A stretch of 9,818 nucleotides of DNA from the NCBI GenBank assembly GCA_024642025.1, contig JAHEBY010000067.1:1-9818 (forward strand). The letters are read 5' to 3'. Of the stretch, positions 5,689-9,818 are shown piece after piece. Under the pieces are notes generated by a model. That model saw nothing but the letters and a program-made list of their open reading frames with translations, made no database searches and had not been told where the DNA came from. This DNA comes from Comamonadaceae bacterium. GTDB lineage: Bacteria > Pseudomonadota > Gammaproteobacteria > Burkholderiales > Burkholderiaceae_C. The translations under genes and the position numbers were made by a program. The first letter of the stretch is position 1, and each line of letters opens with the position of its first letter.

Positions 5689-7512
5689 ATGTCCTATCTC
5701 GTGCTGGCAAGAAAGTATCGTCCCAAAGACTTTGGCGGGATGGTTGGGCAGGAGCACGTGGTGCGGGCGCTGGTCAATGCGCTGACGTCTCAGCGCTTGC
5801 ACCATGCCTATCTGTTTACAGGAACCCGAGGCGTTGGCAAGACGTCGGTTTCGCGCATTCTGGCCAAGTCATTGAACTGCGTCGGCGCTGACGGGCAGGG
5901 CGGCATCACAGCTACGCCATGCGGCGTTTGTCAGGCGTGCATCGACATTGATTCTGGCCGTTTTGTGGACTACACCGAGCTTGACGCAGCTTCAAACCGT
6001 GGCGTGGATGAAGTGCAGGCCCTGCTTGAGCAAGCGGTTTACAAACCGGTTCAAGGGCGCTTCAAGGTGTTCATGATCGACGAAGTTCACATGCTGACCA
6101 ACACGGCCTTCAATGCCATGTTGAAGACACTGGAGGAACCGCCCGATTACCTTAAGTTTGTGCTGGCGACCACCGATCCGCAAAAAGTTCCGGTAACAGT
6201 TTTATCACGTTGTTTACAGTTCAACCTGCGTCCCATGGCGCCCGAGACCATTCGCGAGCATCTTGAGAAGGTGCTGGCAGATGAGGGCGTGACGGCTGAT
6301 GTGCAGTCTTTGCGCTTGCTCTCTCGCGCGGCGCGCGGGTCCATGCGGGATGCGCTGTCGCTCACCGACCAGGCCATTGCATTTGGTGCAGGGTCGCTCG
6401 AAGAAGCTACAGTGCGGCAGATGCTGGGCAGTGCCGACCGTTCCCATGTGTTTCGTCTGATCAGTGCGCTGGCCACAGGCGATGGCAAGGCGGTGGTCGA
6501 GACGTCCGAGCTATTGCGTGTGAACGGCCTGAGCGCCGCTTCGACGCTGGAAGAAATGACGGCCGTGCTACAGCGTATGGCCGTGCTGCAGGCGGTGCCG
6601 GCCAGCGTGGACGAGAACGACCCCGAGAGCGCGCAGTTGTTGCAATTGGCTGAGACCATGCCAGCCGATGAGACCCAGCTGCTCTACAGCTTGTGCCTGC
6701 ACGGCCGTAGTGAGCTGGGCCTTGCGCCGGATGAATACGCGGCGCTGACCATGATCCTGCTGCGCCTGCTGGCGTTCAAACCGGCAGGCGCAACCACGAG
6801 CATAAGGTCAGCTGCGGAAAAAAAAACTCTGACTGAGGCTGCTGGCGAGCGCAAGCTGGCGCCGCTGCCTGATGCTCCAACGCTGGTTGAGCCCGCCCCG
6901 GCGATGCAGGCGCCTTTCGGCAAGGCTGTGCCTGCTGGACAGGTGTTGCGGGTGGTTGAATCCGGCGCAGCAGCGGCGAAAGACCCAAAGTTTAAAGAAA
7001 ATAGCCCTTCAGCCCCCGCAGAATATGCACAAGCAGCTACAAAAACAGTAGCTATTCCGGTTCGTATACAGGCGGATTCACGTGCCGAAGCCAGTGTTTC
7101 GCAGTCTTCGTCTGCAACGCTAGTGCCCACGGAGGAGGGCGAGTTCTGGCATGGTCTTGTGCAAGGGCTCATTGCAGACGACCTGATCGCCGCGCTGGTG
7201 CGGGAGCTGGCATTGCAGTCGCAGTTGGTGGCACGAGATGACGACCAGTGGATTTTGAGGGTAGAGCGCGAATCGCTCAATCAGAGCGGCAGCCGGGAGC
7301 GGCTTGCCCAGGCGCTTGCGGCGGCTGGCCACTCGGTCGGCCTCGCGGTTGAAATCGGGCGCGTAACCGATAGTCCAGCGAGGCGCAACACTGCACTGGC
7401 TGCAGAAAAGCAGCTCGCTGCGGAGCGGATCATTTTTGAAGACCCGTTCGTAAAAGCCATGATGCGCGATTTTGGGGCGAAAATCGTACCTGGAACGATC
7501 AAGGCAATTTGA
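5689..7512 (+). CDS. dnaX: DNA polymerase III clamp loader subunit tau (and probable gamma)
   Basis: A 607-residue AAA+ ATPase that forms the core of the clamp loader, loads the beta sliding clamp and, as tau, links polymerase cores to the DnaB helicase. Seen in order: start [15 protein letters not shown]; Walker A GTRGVGKT (45-52); four zinc-binding cysteines (C64, C78, C81, C84); Walker B MIDEVHML with D131/E132; the SRC arginine-finger motif (173-175); sensor 2 region [14 protein letters not shown]; collar domain to about 365; an Ala/Pro-rich linker (about 380-500); and a C-terminal domain V (about 500-607) of the polymerase-binding type. A nine-A run at codons 377-380 probably allows a short gamma form. 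The linker also holds a repeat shared with the upstream helicase. There is no convincing Shine-Dalgarno sequence before the ATG. It heads the conserved dnaX-ybaB-recR cluster. Confidence 0.97.
   Translation: MSYLVLARKYRPKDFGGMVGQEHVVRALVNALTSQRLHHAYLFTGTRGVGKTSVSRILAKSLNCVGADGQGGITATPCGVCQACIDIDSGRFVDYTELDAASNRGVDEVQALLEQAVYKPVQGRFKVFMIDEVHMLTNTAFNAMLKTLEEPPDYLKFVLATTDPQKVPVTVLSRCLQFNLRPMAPETIREHLEKVLADEGVTADVQSLRLLSRAARGSMRDALSLTDQAIAFGAGSLEEATVRQMLGSADRSHVFRLISALATGDGKAVVETSELLRVNGLSAASTLEEMTAVLQRMAVLQAVPASVDENDPESAQLLQLAETMPADETQLLYSLCLHGRSELGLAPDEYAALTMILLRLLAFKPAGATTSIRSAAEKKTLTEAAGERKLAPLPDAPTLVEPAPAMQAPFGKAVPAGQVLRVVESGAAAAKDPKFKENSPSAPAEYAQAATKTVAIPVRIQADSRAEASVSQSSSATLVPTEEGEFWHGLVQGLIADDLIAALVRELALQSQLVARDDDQWILRVERESLNQSGSRERLAQALAAAGHSVGLAVEIGRVTDSPARRNTALAAEKQLAAERIIFEDPFVKAMMRDFGAKIVPGTIKAI
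6804..6836 (+). other. Probable frameshift/transcript-slippage site in dnaX giving the gamma subunit
   Basis: Nine consecutive A (6818-6826) are read as GAA AAA AAA ACT. In the -1 frame the next codons are AAC TCT GAC TGA (stop 6834-6836). In the +1 frame they are CTC TGA (stop 6830-6832). A slip either way would end the protein at about 380-382 residues, right after the collar domain, giving a gamma-like subunit. An SD-like TAAGGT (6803-6808) lies 9 bases upstream, resembling the upstream stimulator of E. coli dnaX frameshifting. The downstream AGC-GCAA-GCT hairpin is short. The A9 tract also resembles the transcription-slippage site of Thermus dnaX. Confidence 0.7.
7001..7058 (+). repeat. 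Short interspersed repeat, copy B (inside the dnaX tau linker)
   Basis: Related to 899-950 over about 50 bases and translated in the same frame as [12 protein letters not shown]. The copy is bounded by TAGC (7002-7005) and GCTA (7036-7039), with imperfect inverted similarity between its arms (TAGCCCTTCAGCCC against TAGCTGCTTGTGCAT read on the other strand). It looks like a small palindromic element inserted without breaking the frame. It sits in the variable linker, downstream of the predicted gamma end, so only tau would carry it. Confidence 0.6.
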
Positions 7513-7564
7513 TCATGCGCTTCGTGCACAGCATTTTTTGACACTGAAAGCAAGGATAAAAAAC

Positions 7565-7897
7565 ATGTTCAACAAAGGACAACTCGCCGGACTGATGAAG
7601 CAGGCGCAAGCCATGCAGGACAACATGAAGAAGGCGCAGGATGAGCTGGGCAACATCGAGGTGACCGGAGAGTCTGGCGCAGGCCTCGTGACCGTGGTGA
7701 TGACCTGCAAGCACGACGTGCGCAGGGTCACCATTGATCCCAGCCTGCTGGCTGACGACAAAGACATGCTCGAAGACCTGGTGGCAGCCGCCTTCAACGC
7801 AGCGGTTCGCAAGGCTGAGGAAACCTCCAGCGAGAAAATGGGCAAGCTCACCGCAGGGATGCCTGGTTTACCCGGGGGCATGAAATTCCCGTTCTGA
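7565..7897 (+). CDS. YbaB/EbfC family nucleoid-associated DNA-binding protein
   Basis: A 110-residue homologue of YbaB/EbfC, a small dimeric protein that binds DNA and associates with the nucleoid. Features are the N-terminal helix [17 protein letters not shown], the core [23 protein letters not shown] and a C-terminal Gly/Pro tail LPGGMKFPF, all typical. The ATG at 7565 has AAGGA (7552-7556) 8 bases upstream; the frame is open to the left into dnaX, but those codons do not match the family. It follows dnaX by 52 bases and precedes recR by 43, the common dnaX-ybaB-recR order. Its exact job with DnaX or RecR is not settled. Confidence 0.93.
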   Translation: MFNKGQLAGLMKQAQAMQDNMKKAQDELGNIEVTGESGAGLVTVVMTCKHDVRRVTIDPSLLADDKDMLEDLVAAAFNAAVRKAEETSSEKMGKLTAGMPGLPGGMKFPF

Positions 7898-7940
7898 TGC
7901 AGGTGTTTGCTGCCGCGCGTGCAGTAGGCCGTGCAGTCGC

Positions 7941-8531
7941 ATGACAGATTCCAACTCTCTGGATGGCCTTATTCAGGCGCTCAGGCGTCTGCCCGGCGTT
8001 GGGGTCAAGTCCGCAGCCCGCATGGCATTTCACCTGCTGCAACATGACCGCGACGGGGCACGGACGTTGTCTCAGGCGCTACGACACGCCGTTGACACCG
8101 TGAAGCATTGCGAGCGGTGCCACACGTTTACCGAGAACGAGTTCTGTCACACGTGTCTGGATCCGCGCCGGGATGCCAGCAAACTGTGCGTGGTGGAGAC
8201 GCCGGCTGACCAATCCGCCCTGGAGCGTACCCACGCGTACAACGGTCTGTATTTCGTGCTTATGGGCAGGCTGAGCCCGCTTGATGGGATTGGGCCCAAA
8301 GACATTGGCCTTAAGAAGCTGGTGGATCGCGCGTCTGACGGTTCGGTGGCCGAAGTCATTCTTGCCACCAATTTCACGGCTGAGGGCGAGGCGACCGCAC
8401 ATGTCATTGGCGAGGCCTTGCGTTCCAGGGGCGTGCAGACCACACGGCTGGCGCGGGGCGTACCGGTGGGCAGCGAGCTTGAATATGTGGACCTTGGCAC
8501 CATCGCGCATGCGCTGGTTGATCGCCGATAA
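7941..8531 (+). CDS. recR: Recombination mediator protein RecR
   Basis: A 196-residue RecR, which with RecO (and RecF) helps load RecA onto SSB-coated single-stranded DNA in gap repair. It shows the N-terminal helix-hairpin-helix [17 protein letters not shown] (about 15-30), a zinc finger with C57, C60, C69 and C72, then a Toprim domain with the conserved acidic residue in VVETPAD (E86) and the strongly conserved LSPLDGIGP (111-119). The C-terminus has [22 protein letters not shown], as in other RecR proteins, and the length is normal. The upstream region has only a weak ribosome site, so translation may depend on coupling to ybaB 43 bases before it. Confidence 0.97.
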   Translation: MTDSNSLDGLIQALRRLPGVGVKSAARMAFHLLQHDRDGARTLSQALRHAVDTVKHCERCHTFTENEFCHTCLDPRRDASKLCVVETPADQSALERTHAYNGLYFVLMGRLSPLDGIGPKDIGLKKLVDRASDGSVAEVILATNFTAEGEATAHVIGEALRSRGVQTTRLARGVPVGSELEYVDLGTIAHALVDRR

Positions 8532-8574
8532 TTTGCGGTCACTTTAAAAAAGGCTCTGCTCCTTTCTGATCTCA

Positions 8575-8988
8575 ATGAATTACCCCCATTTCACGCTGGC
8601 CTATTGGTGTGTCCTGATCGTTGCGTTACTGCCACTACTTTGTGCTGGCATTGCCAAGTCCGGCACGATTACCAAATCGCGCCGGGAAGGCGGTTTTGAC
8701 AACAACAACCCCAGGAGCTGGCTGGCGCGGCAGAGCGACTGGCGCGCGCGGGCGAATGCCGCCCAGGCCAACAGTTTTGAGGCTTTCCCCTTTTTTGCAG
8801 CGGCGGTCATCATCGCGCACCAACTTGGCGCCTCTCAGGCGCCGCTGGATGCGCTGTCGTTTTTGTTCGTGGTGCTGCGCCTGATTTACATCATGATGTA
8901 TGTGGGCGACGCCGCCACCATACGATCGCTGGTCTGGGTCCTTGCCTTGGCGGCGAATGTGGGCATCATGTTTCTGGGCTACCGCTGA
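8575..8988 (+). CDS. MAPEG family membrane protein
   Basis: A 137-residue integral membrane protein with four hydrophobic helices (about 7-27, 70-86, 93-111, 115-135). The MAPEG signature RANAAQANSFEAFPFF (59-74, with N61, N66 and E69) spans the loop into helix 2, as in eicosanoid and glutathione metabolism proteins. Bacterial members are mostly uncharacterised, and some have glutathione transferase or peroxidase activity. It starts 43 bases after recR on the same strand and may be read with it. No clear Shine-Dalgarno site precedes the ATG, but the N-terminus fits the family. Confidence 0.85.
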   Translation: MNYPHFTLAYWCVLIVALLPLLCAGIAKSGTITKSRREGGFDNNNPRSWLARQSDWRARANAAQANSFEAFPFFAAAVIIAHQLGASQAPLDALSFLFVVLRLIYIMMYVGDAATIRSLVWVLALAANVGIMFLGYR

Positions 8989-9085
8989 GACCCTAAGTAA
9001 AAACCCGCACGGGATGCCCCTGATGCCTGTCTTAGGCAAGCTTGGTACCCTTGAAGAACAACAAAAAATAGCTTGAGGGAATGTA

Positions 9086-9818
9086 ATGGGGCAGCAGTTG
9101 TTCAATCGGAGGGTGTTTGCCTCAGCGGTCGGGTTGTCGCTCGCCTGCGTGTTTACACCTCGCCTGCTTGCACAGGCCAGGCCGGAAAAAACCAAGCTTT
9201 TTTTGGGAGTGGGAGGCAAGGCTGCTTTTTACGCCTTGCCATTGACCATTGCCGAGCAACTTGGCTACTTCAGGGACGAGGGCCTTGAACTGACCATTAT
9301 GGACTTCGCAAACGATCAGCTGGCCACCCAGGCTGCGCTGGATGGTGCGGTTGACGCGGTGAGTGGTTATTTCGACGAAACCATCGCCCTTCAAAGTCAC
9401 GGCCACGCATTTCAGGCGTTTGTTCTGCAGGGACGTGCGCCGCAAATTGTCGTGGGTGTCTGCACCAAGACGCTGCCGTCCTATAAGTCACTGGTGGACC
9501 TTCGCGGCAAGAAAATCGGTGTTGCTGCAGCAGGCTCCGTGAGCCACATGGTGGCCCGCATGGTGTTCAGCCGCGCCGGTATCAAGCCCGATGAGGCAAC
9601 CTTTGTACCTGTCGGGACCGGGTCCAACGCGCTCGCCGCGGTGCGATCTGGCCAAGTCGAGGCCATCAGCAGCATCGACCCGCTGATCACGCAATTGGAG
9701 CAAAAAGGCGAGATTCGCGTTATTTCCGACACTCGAACGCTCAAAGGCACCCATGAACTGTTTGGTGGCGCAGCGCCCGGTGGTTGCCTGTTCGCTGCTG
9801 CATCGTTTCTTGAGAAAA
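9086..9818 (+). CDS. ABC transporter substrate-binding protein, NMT1/SsuA type, partial
   Basis: The N-terminal 244 residues of a periplasmic solute-binding protein; the gene continues past the window edge. It begins with a signal peptide containing adjacent arginines before a hydrophobic core (NRRVFASAVG, then LSLACVF) and a likely cleavage after AQA. The RRVF pattern is compatible with Tat export, though the -3 to +4 residues fit only partly. The mature part has the NMT1/THI5-like fold pattern: opening strand KLFLGVGGKAAFYALPLTIA, then GYFRDEGLELTIMDF, the LVDLRGKKIGVAAAGSVSH motif after a SYKS loop, and a ligand-domain stretch VRSGQVEAISSIDP. Family members bind sulfonates, nitrate, taurine or pyrimidine precursors; the ligand here is unknown. 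GAGGGA (9075-9080) lies 5 bases before the ATG. Permease and ATPase genes probably follow outside the window. Confidence 0.85.
   Translation, partial: MGQQLFNRRVFASAVGLSLACVFTPRLLAQARPEKTKLFLGVGGKAAFYALPLTIAEQLGYFRDEGLELTIMDFANDQLATQAALDGAVDAVSGYFDETIALQSHGHAFQAFVLQGRAPQIVVGVCTKTLPSYKSLVDLRGKKIGVAAAGSVSHMVARMVFSRAGIKPDEATFVPVGTGSNALAAVRSGQVEAISSIDPLITQLEQKGEIRVISDTRTLKGTHELFGGAAPGGCLFAAASFLEK

Noticed and set aside
7538..7566. Perfect TTGACA (7538-7543) before ybaB as a promoter
   Set aside because: No -10 box lies at 16-18 bases. The only AT-rich hexamer is 11 bases away and the correct distance falls on the start codon.
8999..9013. CCCG-TG-CGGG followed by TTTTT on the minus strand as a terminator
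   Set aside because: A 4-bp stem with a 2-base loop is too weak, and no minus-strand gene lies to its right in the window.
8992..9038. CCTAAG/CTTAGG pair and the TGCCT-GTCTT-AGGCA hairpin after the MAPEG gene
   Set aside because: Stems are 5-6 bp with no T-run; possibly a weak structure but not supported as a terminator or attachment site.

Overview
The window looks like chromosome of a betaproteobacterium of the order Burkholderiales, probably family Comamonadaceae (Rhodoferax/Polaromonas/Acidovorax type). This is inferred from GC-rich coding sequence, the protein flavours (PP_4765-type flavoprotein, tripartite tricarboxylate transporter genes, a small MAPEG protein) and the arrangement of a small SRP RNA near dnaX. 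No database search was possible, so the genus is not claimed.

Left part (1-2751, + strand): the 3' end of an AddA/RecB-like UvrD-family helicase-nuclease runs in from the left edge, followed after 13 bases by an FAD-binding flavoprotein. Next comes a 243-base intergenic stretch (2752-2994) with phased 11-bp repeats, a 20-codon leader reading frame and a perfect 14-bp palindrome. It precedes tctB and tctA (2995-4945), the two membrane subunits of a tripartite tricarboxylate transporter. The periplasmic binding subunit TctC is not present, and TctA is altered at three places where the family is normally strongly conserved.

Middle (4946-5688): on the minus strand lie the small SRP RNA (4.5S, ffs), convergent with tctA, and a short YegP/DUF1508 protein. 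The YegP gene is divergent from dnaX.

Right part (5689-8988, + strand): the conserved dnaX-ybaB-recR cluster (replication clamp loader, nucleoid-associated protein, recombination mediator) followed by a MAPEG membrane protein. After 97 bases a new gene begins for a periplasmic ABC-transporter substrate-binding protein (NMT1/SsuA type) with a twin-arginine-like signal peptide. It runs off the right edge.

Most genes are ordinary housekeeping or transport genes, and no complete new system such as a defence locus or mobile island is visible. The most interesting signals sit inside known genes. First, a run of nine A in dnaX, with an SD-like upstream element and immediate stops in both other frames, predicts a short gamma form. 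Second, a related sequence of about 50 bp occurs in the same reading frame in both the helicase and dnaX, giving the two unrelated proteins a common peptide. Third, the unusual leader of the tctBA operon may mark a lost tctC or an attenuation-type control.
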